DNA of 8,708 nucleotides from DATDVH01 sp035290045 (GTDB lineage: Bacteria > Patescibacteriota > Microgenomatia > UBA1406 > HO2-37-13b). A program made the translations under genes and the position numbers. Below are positions 1-6,516 of the stretch, piece after piece. Below the pieces are notes generated by a model. The model did no database searches and had not been told where the DNA came from. It worked only from the letters and a program-made list of their open reading frames with translations. Where the stretch lies: the NCBI GenBank assembly GCA_035290045.1, contig DATDVH010000022.1, positions 1 to 8,708 on the forward strand, given 5' to 3'. The number at the start of each line of letters is the position of its first letter. Position 1 is the stretch's first letter.

Positions 1-2
1 AA

Positions 3-62
3 TATGTTATATTACAAGTTGAAAAACAAACTCATCAACTGTATCGTATGTATAGGTCCTGA
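3..62 (+). other. Possible C-terminal tail of an upstream gene (very uncertain)
   Basis: The third plus-strand frame is open from the window edge to a TGA at 60-62 and reads as a polar, amphipathic tail ending QTHQLYRMYRS. The first frame is also open, to a TGA at 97-99, but reads as a less protein-like hydrophobic string. With only 20-30 codons visible and no recognisable motif, neither can be assigned. I list the third frame because its composition looks more like a protein end. The sequence upstream of the window would settle which frame, if any, is coding. Confidence 0.2.
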
Positions 63-70
63 ACAACTAC

Positions 71-113
71 TTGCATTATATATTTTTATTAGAGTATGAT
101 ATTTATATATAAT
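71..113 (+). promoter_or_regulatory. Candidate promoter region for the acsA-like gene
   Basis: A TTGCAT box at 71-76 is followed after 18 bases by TATGAT at 95-100 (three and five of six consensus matches). A perfect TATAAT lies at 108-113 but has no good -35 partner. Either would give a leader of about 85-100 nt before the ATG at 206. The region is very AT-rich, so chance matches are likely. The remainder, 114-205, holds no gene, hairpin or ribosome binding site that I can support. Confidence 0.25.
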
Positions 114-205
114 TATTTATCAAAAAAAGGGCGGCTGTTAAAATTTTATGAAAGGTTTGTGCATTGTTTAATATACATTAGTTTTTAATGAATACTCTAT
201 AGAAT

Positions 206-1912
206 ATGAAGAGTTCTCTTATTAAAAAAGAAAAATATCTAAGTAAAAAACCGAATCTTATTGACTATGATGAAGCATTAAAAGATTTTTCCTATGAGAG
301 GTATACAAAAGAGCTGAAGTGGTTTGATAAAGGTAAAATAAATGCCGCATACAATGCAATCACCCGTAACGCTTATTCTCATAGAAAGAATAAAACTGCT
401 CTCTATTGGGTGGGAGAAAACGAGGATAAGGAACAATATACTTTCCTTCAAATAGAAGAAAAAAGCAATCAGATAGCACACTACCTTAAAGATTTAGGGA
501 TAGAAAAAGGAGATCGCGCATTTCTTTTTCTTCCTCGTATCCCCGAGCTTTATTTCACGTTTATAGCGATTTTGAAAATAGGGGCAGTCGCAGGGTCACT
601 TTTTGCGGCATTTGGTCCTCAAGCCCTTTTTGATAGACTTTCACAATCAGGCGCAAAAATCCTTATTACCACATCTGAGATGGAAAAACGTCTTGAGACA
701 ATAAGAAGCAAGTTAGAACATCTAGAAAAAGTAGTTCTTGTTGACAAAGGGTTTCATGAAGCGTATAGCTCAATGAGTCAAGAGCTTAAAGTGACTCATA
801 CTCATGAAGACGATAATGCGTTTATGTTATATACTTCAGGTACTACGGGCAAACCAAAAGGAGTAGTACATCGCCATAGGGCAATCCTCCATGAATATTT
901 GACAGCACAATGGGTGCTTGATATACAAGAAGATGATGTCTATTGGTGCACTGCAGATCCTGGGTGGGTTACTGGCATTGCCTATGGTATTTTGGGATCA
1001 TGGGCAAATGGCGCGTCAGCAGTGGTTCACGCAGGAAGGTTTTCGCCTGAAGCATGGTATCAGATAATCCAAGATTACAAAGTTACTATCTGGTATACTG
1101 CACCTACTGCAGTGCGTATGCTCGCGGCAAAAGGAACAGATTTAGTTAAAAAATATAATCTTTCCAGTTTGCGTTACCTTGCAAGTGTCGGGGAACCTTT
1201 GAACCCAGAACCTATTCTGTGGGGTTTGAAAGCATTCAATCTCCCCTTTCATGATAATTATTGGCAAACCGAGACAGGTGGAATTGTCATGGCAAATTTT
1301 CCCTGTCTTCCGATAAAACCTGGTTCAATGGGAAAACCATTTCCCGGACTTAAACCACATATCGTTGATGATGAAGGTACGATATTGAAAGTAAAGGAGG
1401 TAGGAAATCTCGTGTTTGAACCAAACTGGCCATCGCTGATGAAAACTATCTGGAGGAGACCTGAAAAATATGACTCCTATTTTCTTAAAGGGTATTATAT
1501 AACTGGCGATTTAGCATATTGCGACGAAGATGGGTATTATTGGTTTGTAGGTCGCGTTGATGATGTGATAAAAACTGCAGGTGAACGAGTTGGTCCATTT
1601 GAGGTAGAGTCGGCGCTTGTTTCTCATCCATCAGTCATTGAAGCTGGTGTGATTGGCAAACCAGATGAGTTGCGGGGACAGATAATCAAGGCATTTGTGG
1701 TTTTGAAGAGGGACGTTAAACCATCTAATACATTAAAAGAGGAACTGATGACTCATGTAAAAAAAAATTTAGCTGGTCATGCGTATCCAAGAGAAATTGA
1801 GTTTATTGATAAACTTCCCAAAACTCGTTCAGGCAAAATCATGCGTCGCATCCTGAAGTCAAAGGAACTCGGGCTTCCGATAGGCGACACGTCAACGCTT
1901 GAAGAATTTTGA
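206..1912 (+). CDS. acsA: Acetyl-CoA synthetase, AMP-forming (AcsA-like)
   Basis: This is an ANL-superfamily adenylating enzyme. In this family acetate and ATP give acetyl-AMP, and CoA then gives acetyl-CoA, in the cytoplasm. The 568 residues match the usual length of Bacillus-type AcsA (about 570). Visible motifs in order: the phosphate-binding loop YTSGTTGKPKG (209-219); YWQTETGG (352-359), whose W353 lines up with the Trp that restricts the pocket to short acyl groups in Acs; TGD with D435; the hinge and A8 region GRVDDVIKTAGERVGPFEVES (449-469); and the C-terminal PKTRSGKIMRR with the catalytic, normally acetylatable lysine K544. The end, GDTSTLEEF, also resembles Bacillus AcsA. The start has no Shine-Dalgarno site but lies the usual distance before the conserved body. 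Propionate or another short acyl chain cannot be excluded as substrate. A membrane-anchored PsbP-like gene follows after 19 nt and may be co-transcribed. Confidence 0.92.
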   Translation: MKSSLIKKEKYLSKKPNLIDYDEALKDFSYERYTKELKWFDKGKINAAYNAITRNAYSHRKNKTALYWVGENEDKEQYTFLQIEEKSNQIAHYLKDLGIEKGDRAFLFLPRIPELYFTFIAILKIGAVAGSLFAAFGPQALFDRLSQSGAKILITTSEMEKRLETIRSKLEHLEKVVLVDKGFHEAYSSMSQELKVTHTHEDDNAFMLYTSGTTGKPKGVVHRHRAILHEYLTAQWVLDIQEDDVYWCTADPGWVTGIAYGILGSWANGASAVVHAGRFSPEAWYQIIQDYKVTIWYTAPTAVRMLAAKGTDLVKKYNLSSLRYLASVGEPLNPEPILWGLKAFNLPFHDNYWQTETGGIVMANFPCLPIKPGSMGKPFPGLKPHIVDDEGTILKVKEVGNLVFEPNWPSLMKTIWRRPEKYDSYFLKGYYITGDLAYCDEDGYYWFVGRVDDVIKTAGERVGPFEVESALVSHPSVIEAGVIGKPDELRGQIIKAFVVLKRDVKPSNTLKEELMTHVKKNLAGHAYPREIEFIDKLPKTRSGKIMRRILKSKELGLPIGDTSTLEEF

Positions 1913-1931
1913 GCAATCTTAAAATATAATC

Positions 1932-3326
1932 ATGACAACAAAAGGACAAAATCAAAAAAAACAATTAGTTTTTTTACTCTTTATCATTCTGCTCAATGTG
2001 ATTTTGTGGAATAAATTATACGTTACAAAAAAACAAATATATAAAAATCAACGAATATCAGACGTTCAACAGGAACAACAGATACATTGGAAAACGTATA
2101 CTGACAAAAAAATTGATTTTGCCTTTCAGTATCCTTCAACTTGGATAAGACAAGATGATGAATGCGCTTCCGAGCCGTTTTGTTTGATAGTGATAGATTA
2201 TAATTATCTTCTCACAGAAAAACAAAGAAATAAGTACTCACTCGATGTTTATCCAGAAAGAGGCGACATACGAGTTTTTACCAAAGAACAATTTACGCAA
2301 TTTACAGCCGATCTTGAAAAAGGTACTATGCCGCAAACTATTCTGAAAGGATGGAATTTTGTAAAAATAGCAGGTAAGAACGGTATACAAAACGTCTTTT
2401 TTGATTTTTTTTCAGGTACCTATATAATTGAAACCATCGTATCTCAGGATAATAATATTATTCAAATTGCTTTGGTACTGCCAGTAGAACCTTTCATAGA
2501 TCAGAATATAGTAAATATAGAAAAAAGCGAGCAGAAAGTAGAAGACTTAAAACAAAAAAAATTTGATACTGCAACTCAAAAACTTATAAATCAATATAAT
2601 CAACTGCTTTCAACTTTCACCTTTACGAAGAGCGATTTTGTTTTCTACCAAGAATCGAAAACAAATCTCTCGTTTTACTATCCTTCCCGATACGGATCAA
2701 TAGTGAAAAGGAGTTTTAAATACAGCACAGATTTTCATTTTTCAGACTTACACTTTCCAGGAAATCCCAACAGAGATATTGATGAGTACTATAATTCCCT
2801 CACTGTTTATTCTCAACAAGAGTACCCTGATTATGATAAAATACGATCTCAGTTGTTTGATCAATATGGGTTTTCTATATATAATAGTCAAGGAGAAACA
2901 ATCAAATGGAATGAACCAGACATACTCAACGAGCCTCAAGAAGAAAAACAAAAAAGATTAGAAAGGCAATCAAAAAAAATACATATACAATCAGAAGTTA
3001 TAGGTACAGATATAGATGGTATGTATTATTTTATGCGCTCAGGAAATGGGGTTACTGGCAGTGTTAATTTGATATTTGAACTTTTAACGGAAAAAGGAGA
3101 GGTTATAAAAATAGATTTAAATCTTTGGAGTAATGAGCAGAGCGTTTTAGAACAACAATTGAATACTATTTTTAAACCTAAGTTTGGCGGTACACGGTAT
3201 GATGAGGTAGCATTTAATAGATGGGAGAAAAACATGAATGATTTTGTGCAAAATCAAGCATTCTTTGTTTTTAAGAAGGAATTGGAGGAAATGAAAATAC
3301 TTGTTGAGAGTCTCCAATTACCATAA
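1932..3326 (+). CDS. Membrane-anchored protein with two PsbP-like domains
   Basis: This 464-aa protein has a short basic N-terminus, one hydrophobic segment (about residues 11-26) and a long polar remainder, so it is probably an uncleaved signal anchor with an extracytoplasmic body. There is no lipobox cysteine. The body appears to hold two related units. The first begins YTDKKIDFAFQYPSTW (56-71) and ends QLLSTFTFT (224-232). The second begins SKTNLSFYYPSRYG (242-255) and ends LEQQLNTIFKP (406-416). An opening 'soluble strand plus YPS', with closure by an 'L..TF.F' strand after a helix, is the layout I associate with PsbP/MOG1-like domains in many Patescibacteria surface proteins. This is a pattern match only. 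C78 and C84 (DECASEPFC) could form a disulfide. A charged linker (336-350) and a C-terminal helix (about 425-462) are also visible. No catalytic motif is seen and the function is unknown. It starts 19 nt after acsA without a ribosome binding site. Confidence 0.75.
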   Translation: MTTKGQNQKKQLVFLLFIILLNVILWNKLYVTKKQIYKNQRISDVQQEQQIHWKTYTDKKIDFAFQYPSTWIRQDDECASEPFCLIVIDYNYLLTEKQRNKYSLDVYPERGDIRVFTKEQFTQFTADLEKGTMPQTILKGWNFVKIAGKNGIQNVFFDFFSGTYIIETIVSQDNNIIQIALVLPVEPFIDQNIVNIEKSEQKVEDLKQKKFDTATQKLINQYNQLLSTFTFTKSDFVFYQESKTNLSFYYPSRYGSIVKRSFKYSTDFHFSDLHFPGNPNRDIDEYYNSLTVYSQQEYPDYDKIRSQLFDQYGFSIYNSQGETIKWNEPDILNEPQEEKQKRLERQSKKIHIQSEVIGTDIDGMYYFMRSGNGVTGSVNLIFELLTEKGEVIKIDLNLWSNEQSVLEQQLNTIFKPKFGGTRYDEVAFNRWEKNMNDFVQNQAFFVFKKELEEMKILVESLQLP

Positions 3327-3462
3327 TTGTATTATCTTCTCTATAAGCGGCATGTCAACCGTTAAAGCATATTAATAAACGATAAGCAATTGTTTGTTTT
3401 ATAAGGGTAATTTCCTGATTGATATCTAAAGAGCTTTTAGTATGCTCAATTACTAAATCGTA

Positions 3463-4002
3463 TTAAGAGCGATCAATTTCACCATACTGTTTTATTGCCG
3501 CTTCCAACTCTTCCAATGTTCCTTGATAAGAATTTTCTATTTTAGGTCTTGTCTGCAGTCTTTTGATGAGCTCATCTTTTGGCACATTAAGAAATATAGA
3601 GAATATTTTGTACGCGTTGCCATGTTTCATTACGCTAAGCAAATTTTTCATCGCTTCTATCCTTTGAGGCGTCATATTGCGATCAATTCCAAAAGAACAC
3701 TGTAAATCAACTGCATTTTTAACCAATTCATGGTTGGTTTGTTCAACAAGGTGAATAAAATTTTCAGAAAAAGGATATTTCACAGTGAACAATTTTTTTC
3801 TTATCTGGTCAGGAGAAATAACTATGATGACTTCCTCTGAGGATAGCTTTTGTAAAATGCTTGTCTTACCAGCACCTTGCAATCCGCCGATCATTAACAA
3901 TAATGGTGTTTCAAAACGCGCACGATCTGGTTTCCATTCTTTCATTATTTCTTGTGTCATCGCTTGGACGAGAGATAAATTGCTTTCAGTTTCCATATTC
4001 AT
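3463..4002 (-). CDS. Small P-loop kinase-like ATPase (AAA_33 / zeta-toxin-like fold)
   Basis: This 179-aa protein has a clear Walker A, GGLQGAGKT (39-47, K46), after a hydrophobic strand. SPDQIRKKLF (63-72) resembles the substrate-side D-x-I-R motif of zeta/polynucleotide-kinase-like proteins. GIDRNMTPQRI (105-115) sits where these families carry their 'vDrn.t' Walker B-like element. FLNVPKDELIKRLQTRP (137-153) looks like the strand plus arginine-bearing lid. This supports an ATP-dependent small kinase, but the phosphorylated substrate cannot be read from the sequence. No antitoxin-like gene is adjacent, so I do not call it a toxin. It starts 6 nt after the stop of the upstream membrane gene and is probably co-transcribed with it. 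The start could also be the second ATG two codons later, and neither has a Shine-Dalgarno site. The protein is short, and little follows the lid. Confidence 0.7.
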   Translation of the reverse strand: MNMETESNLSLVQAMTQEIMKEWKPDRARFETPLLLMIGGLQGAGKTSILQKLSSEEVIIVISPDQIRKKLFTVKYPFSENFIHLVEQTNHELVKNAVDLQCSFGIDRNMTPQRIEAMKNLLSVMKHGNAYKIFSIFLNVPKDELIKRLQTRPKIENSYQGTLEELEAAIKQYGEIDRS

Positions 4003-4008
4003 TTTGAG

Positions 4009-4476
4009 TTAATCAAAAGCAAAGACAAACAACATGAGACCATATAGAGTAACTATCAATGCAAAACTAATAATGCTGAGTTGAAAGGATTTTGCTCGTA
4101 ACCATTTGATAGGCAGCGATACACAGATAAGATATCCTCCCAGAATCCAAAACAGATAATTGATAAAAAAAGTGATATATACATTGGAAGGAATGTCATC
4201 ATGCCCCGTAGTAGGATAGGGGAAAAGATAACCCAACGGAAAAAGATTTCTTGTGTATATATAGATTCCCCATAAAAAAATTAAACCGATACAAAGAGTA
4301 TACATTGCTGATTGTTTTCTTAAAAGTATTTTAAGTCTGTGTGGAAACGGAATCCAACGGTATATGGAAACAAAAAATATCACAGTCAATAACCAAAAAA
4401 GCACAGAAAACAAATTCGTTTGGGCTATTATCACCAGTATAAGTAATGCTAACACTGATTGAAAAAAATCTAACAT
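4009..4476 (-). CDS. Hypothetical polytopic membrane protein (about five spans)
   Basis: I do not recognise this family. The 155 residues are strongly hydrophobic, with likely membrane segments at about 4-22, 23-41, 57-75, 99-121 and 131-153. A basic stretch between spans two and three (HRLKILLRK) suggests a cytoplasmic loop. A polar loop around 84-98 contains GHDDIPSN. No enzymatic motif, cysteine pair or transporter signature is visible. The P-loop kinase-like gene follows 6 nt later and probably shares its transcript. The upstream gap of 65 nt to the VOC stop is the only space for a promoter of its own, and I see no clear one there. The gene starts without a ribosome binding site. Confidence 0.65.
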   Translation of the reverse strand: MLDFFQSVLALLILVIIAQTNLFSVLFWLLTVIFFVSIYRWIPFPHRLKILLRKQSAMYTLCIGLIFLWGIYIYTRNLFPLGYLFPYPTTGHDDIPSNVYITFFINYLFWILGGYLICVSLPIKWLRAKSFQLSIISFALIVTLYGLMLFVFAFD

Positions 4477-4541
4477 AAAAAAATAGTTAGAAACAAGACA
4501 TTGTTATTCCATACACAAATGATAATAATGAAGCGTTTCAA

Positions 4542-4925
4542 TCACTTCAAATCCTGCCAAAGACCGATTACATTACCTTCAGTATCAGTAATTCGCGCGT
4601 ACAATCCCATATCGCCAACCGTCATTTTTGGCATGACGATTTTACCACCTGCCGCCTCAATTTTAGTTAAATGTTCATCAAGATTGGGAACATCAATAAC
4701 GATAACAACAGGTTCGTTGAGAGCATTGCGCTTCATCAGTCCGCCGTTTATCGCGCCCGGCGTTTTTGGCATGTTTTGTTCATCAACTTCAACCGTAGTT
4801 GCCATATGATATTCCATTCCCGGCATGGGAGCTTTCTTAATTTGCCAGCCAAAAACTTCGCTGTAAAATTTATCTGCCCGAGCGAGATTATCGGCCGGAA
4901 TCTCAAAATGCACTACTTTATTCAT
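4542..4925 (-). CDS. VOC (glyoxalase/bleomycin-resistance/dioxygenase) family protein
   Basis: The 127 residues form a complete vicinal-oxygen-chelate protein with two beta-alpha-beta-beta-beta modules. It opens with VHFEIPADNLARADKFYSEVFGW, continues with PGAINGGLMKR in the middle and closes with DTEGNVIGLWQDLK. This closely resembles a very widespread subfamily annotated only as 'VOC family protein'. VOC enzymes usually bind a divalent metal through His and Glu side chains. H6 and the C-terminal E of DTEGN occupy places where such ligands occur, but the reaction and substrate are unknown. The start is secure: the ATG overlaps the upstream stop as ATGA and follows a perfect Shine-Dalgarno site. 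My hand count for 4561-4920 is about 44% G+C, against 20-32% for two sample lines of the upstream gene, so recent acquisition from a less AT-rich bacterium is likely. It is the last gene of the minus-strand run. Confidence 0.9.
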   Translation of the reverse strand: MNKVVHFEIPADNLARADKFYSEVFGWQIKKAPMPGMEYHMATTVEVDEQNMPKTPGAINGGLMKRNALNEPVVIVIDVPNLDEHLTKIEAAGGKIVMPKMTVGDMGLYARITDTEGNVIGLWQDLK

Positions 4926-5371
4926 TTTTCCTCACCTCCTTGCTTTACACTATATTGGTGAATTTTTTTTAACTCAACATAGGCAAGAAAAAAAACTGTA
5001 GTCAAAAACCAAGCACCTAAATTTAATAACGGTGATTTCAGACTGTCATAAATAATGTATAATACTATAAATACTATAAAAAACGACCATGAAGCAAGTT
5101 TTTTTACCATCGTGTTTTCTTCAAGATCTTCTTGAATAATTTGATTTTGTTCTTTTTCTGTAGGATGTAACTTCATTCTCATTATGAGTCTGTCTTTATA
5201 TTTTGGTAAATACAAAAGTTGAAAAAATAATTTTGCTACTAAAATTCCTAATAGACAAAAAATATATTCCTTGGATAAAAAAGTAATAATCACTGCAATC
5301 AGAAGAAAACTTATAAATGCTATTTTTGCTAATTTTATTCTTTTTATGGGAGTATAGTAAATTTTATTCAT
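4922..5371 (-). CDS. Hypothetical four-span membrane protein
   Basis: I do not recognise this 149-aa protein. Two hydrophobic pairs are visible, at about 14-33 with 36-55 and 93-110 with 116-134, joined by a charged 35-40 residue loop rich in Lys and Glu (LHPTEKEQNQIIQEDLEEN). The basic N-terminus and charged loop suggest both lie in the cytoplasm. The two-hairpin layout could reflect an internal duplication, but I see no convincing residue match between halves. It starts 4 nt after the rsmI stop. Its last codons (KQGGEEK) contain the Shine-Dalgarno site of the overlapping VOC gene, so translation of the two is probably coupled. Base composition is very AT-rich, like the rest of the run. No functional motif is seen. 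Confidence 0.65.
   Translation of the reverse strand: MNKIYYTPIKRIKLAKIAFISFLLIAVIITFLSKEYIFCLLGILVAKLFFQLLYLPKYKDRLIMRMKLHPTEKEQNQIIQEDLEENTMVKKLASWSFFIVFIVLYIIYDSLKSPLLNLGAWFLTTVFFLAYVELKKIHQYSVKQGGEEK
4932..4941 (-). promoter_or_regulatory. Perfect Shine-Dalgarno site of the VOC gene
   Basis: On the minus strand this reads AAGGAGGTGA, complementary over all ten bases to the canonical 16S 3' tail TCACCTCCTT. GGAGG (4939-4935) lies 9 nt before the ATG at 4925, a standard distance. It sits inside the final codons of the upstream membrane gene. No other start in this window has a comparable site, so it marks both the start and the distinct origin of the VOC gene. Confidence 0.9.
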
Positions 5372-5375
5372 GTTA

Positions 5376-6101
5376 TTACTTTTTTTTTATATGTTGATGT
5401 AATTCTACCACAACCGCAATTTCTCCTTTATATTTTTTGTGAAGCAAATCTTTGGCTTTTCCGCGTATGCTTTCTTCAAATTTTTTTGTCATCTCGCGAC
5501 AAATGCAAACTTGAGCATCAGGAAAAACCGCATCAAGTATGGTTAATGTGTCGTTTATGCGATGAGGAGACTCGTAAAAAACCACTTTTGTAGGGAACGC
5601 AGATCTGCGTTCCCTACAATTTTTCCGATTTAATATGAGTTGATTAAATAATTGTACTGACTGAGATTTTTTCTTGGGGAGAAATCCTAAAAATAAAATA
5701 GTATCGGTTGAAAAACCTGACAAAGTTACTGCATTGACAAACGCAGTTGGTCCGGGGATGACGGTGTAGGGAATACCTTCTTTGATGACGTGTTTTAACA
5801 ATAACAATCCTGGATCGGAAATGGTCGGCATGCCAGACTCCGAAACAAGCGCAACTTCTTTATTATCCTTCAAGTAGGAAAGTATTGATGGTAATTGTTG
5901 GAATTCATTTTCTTTATGAAAGTGAATTATTGTTTGTTTTTTTTCAGGCTTGAGACGAAAAAGTTTTTGTATATTCTTGTAAAAAGAATCAAATGTGCGC
6001 GCATCTTCAGCAAGAATAACATCGGTGTTCATAAGCGTCTTCGTTGCTCGCATACTTGTATCCTGAATATTTCCAATAGAAGTGCCGACAATATATAACA
6101 T
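5376..6101 (-). CDS. rsmI: 16S rRNA (cytidine-1402 2'-O)-methyltransferase RsmI, with an in-frame palindrome insert
   Basis: RsmI uses S-adenosylmethionine to methylate the ribose of C1402 in the 16S decoding centre. The family has the tetrapyrrole-methylase fold. Motifs in order: the N-terminal strand LYIVGTSIGN (2-11, usually 'ATPIGN'); AED (31-33); FHKENEF (61-67); VSESGMPTISDPG (86-98); IPGPTA (115-120); LFLGFLPKKK (136-145); VVFYESPHR (173-181); and KGEIAVVVE near the end. The SESG stretch departs from the usual SDAGTP. At 241 residues it is shorter than E. coli RsmI (286) and lacks the C-terminal extension. Residues C162-T171 (CRERRSAFPT) are encoded by a palindromic repeat and have no counterpart in the E. 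coli protein: removing them leaves 19 residues between FLP and VVFYESPHR, close to 18 in E. coli. The frame stays intact, so the protein may still work. It starts 1 nt after the retropepsin stop, without a ribosome binding site. Confidence 0.93.
   Translation of the reverse strand: MLYIVGTSIGNIQDTSMRATKTLMNTDVILAEDARTFDSFYKNIQKLFRLKPEKKQTIIHFHKENEFQQLPSILSYLKDNKEVALVSESGMPTISDPGLLLLKHVIKEGIPYTVIPGPTAFVNAVTLSGFSTDTILFLGFLPKKKSQSVQLFNQLILNRKNCRERRSAFPTKVVFYESPHRINDTLTILDAVFPDAQVCICREMTKKFEESIRGKAKDLLHKKYKGEIAVVVELHQHIKKK
5588..5619. repeat. Perfect 32-bp palindrome (REP/MITE-like) inserted in rsmI
   Basis: The left arm TTGTAGGGAACGCAGA is followed directly by its exact reverse complement, with AGATCT at the centre. 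The 30-bp core, 5589-5618, is ten codons in the rsmI frame and has no stop. As RNA it would fold into a stem of about 14 bp closed by a GATC loop. The outer motif TGTAGGG...CCCTACA resembles palindromic repeats I recall as dispersed in many environmental bacterial genomes, and such repeats are often linked to REP-associated Y1 transposases. That family link is from memory and unchecked. No transposase is present here. Perfect symmetry across 16 base pairs inside a coding sequence is not expected by chance and suggests a recent or actively homogenised insertion. Confidence 0.93.
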
Positions 6102-6102
6102 A

Positions 6103-6516
6103 TTATTGGACTAACTTAAACGTTATTTGTTTTTTAAAAGGATCAAAACAAATTATAAAACGATCAAAAATATCAAGTCGTCCTAAAAGAAGTGTTGAGT
6201 CTTCTGATTCAAGAAAATATGATCTTACGGCAATTTCTTGTTGGTCAAATTTAAGAGTAATTTTTCCAGGATAGGCATTTAATGGTGTATCTCCAATACC
6301 GTAAATGATAGTTTTTTTATGAATATCAAATGGAATACCAAATTGTTTTGCAAGCTTGCAATTAAGTAATGTCATATCTGCTCCACTATCTACAAGAAGC
6401 CATACTGATTGAAATCCATAAACCGTCTTTACAGAAAGGGTGATGAGAGGGTTAATCGAGTCCCCAAACTCAGTTTGTTTTTGTTGATAAGGAAATGTAT
6501 ACACTGATTTGTCCAT
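6103..6516 (-). CDS. Retropepsin-like aspartic protease
   Basis: The 137 residues match a single-domain retropepsin-like fold. LLVDSGADMTLL (40-51) carries the catalytic D43 in the D-S-G-A motif. IYGIGDTP (71-78) lies where the flap is expected. STLLLGRLDIFDRF (107-120) is the 'LLG' psi-loop motif that follows in this family. One catalytic Asp per chain means that activity would require a homodimer, as known for retropepsins. The opening VYTFPY followed by PLITLSVK is also typical of this bacterial and archaeal subgroup, so the long start is right even though it overlaps the upstream DUF5678-like gene by 47 nt in another frame. There is no signal peptide, so it is probably cytoplasmic. Substrate and role are unknown. 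RsmI begins 1 nt after its stop, and translational coupling is likely. Confidence 0.82.
   Translation of the reverse strand: MDKSVYTFPYQQKQTEFGDSINPLITLSVKTVYGFQSVWLLVDSGADMTLLNCKLAKQFGIPFDIHKKTIIYGIGDTPLNAYPGKITLKFDQQEIAVRSYFLESEDSTLLLGRLDIFDRFIICFDPFKKQITFKLVQ

Noticed and set aside
206..1912. UGA recoding (Gracilibacteria/Absconditabacteria code)
   Set aside because: The reading frames contain no internal TGA, and TGA ends acsA, the DUF5678-like gene and the four-span protein gene at sensible positions.
1925..1930. Perfect TATAAT directly before the PsbP-like gene as its promoter
   Set aside because: Its end is one base before the ATG at 1932, so transcription would start inside the coding sequence. 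There is no -35 at a usual distance, and the region is AT-rich.
3431..3447. GAGC...GCTC hairpin in the convergent gap as a terminator
   Set aside because: The stem is only 4 bp with a 9-base loop and has no adjacent T-run. I see no better terminator in 3327-3462.
3463..4002. Zeta-type toxin call for the P-loop protein
   Set aside because: The Walker A and lid features are shared by many small kinases, no epsilon/PezA-like antitoxin is adjacent, and the neighbour is a membrane protein.
4501..4809. 102-codon plus-strand open frame
   Set aside because: It lies antisense to the VOC gene, whose motifs are conserved. Its length follows from the higher G+C of that gene, and its product resembles nothing.
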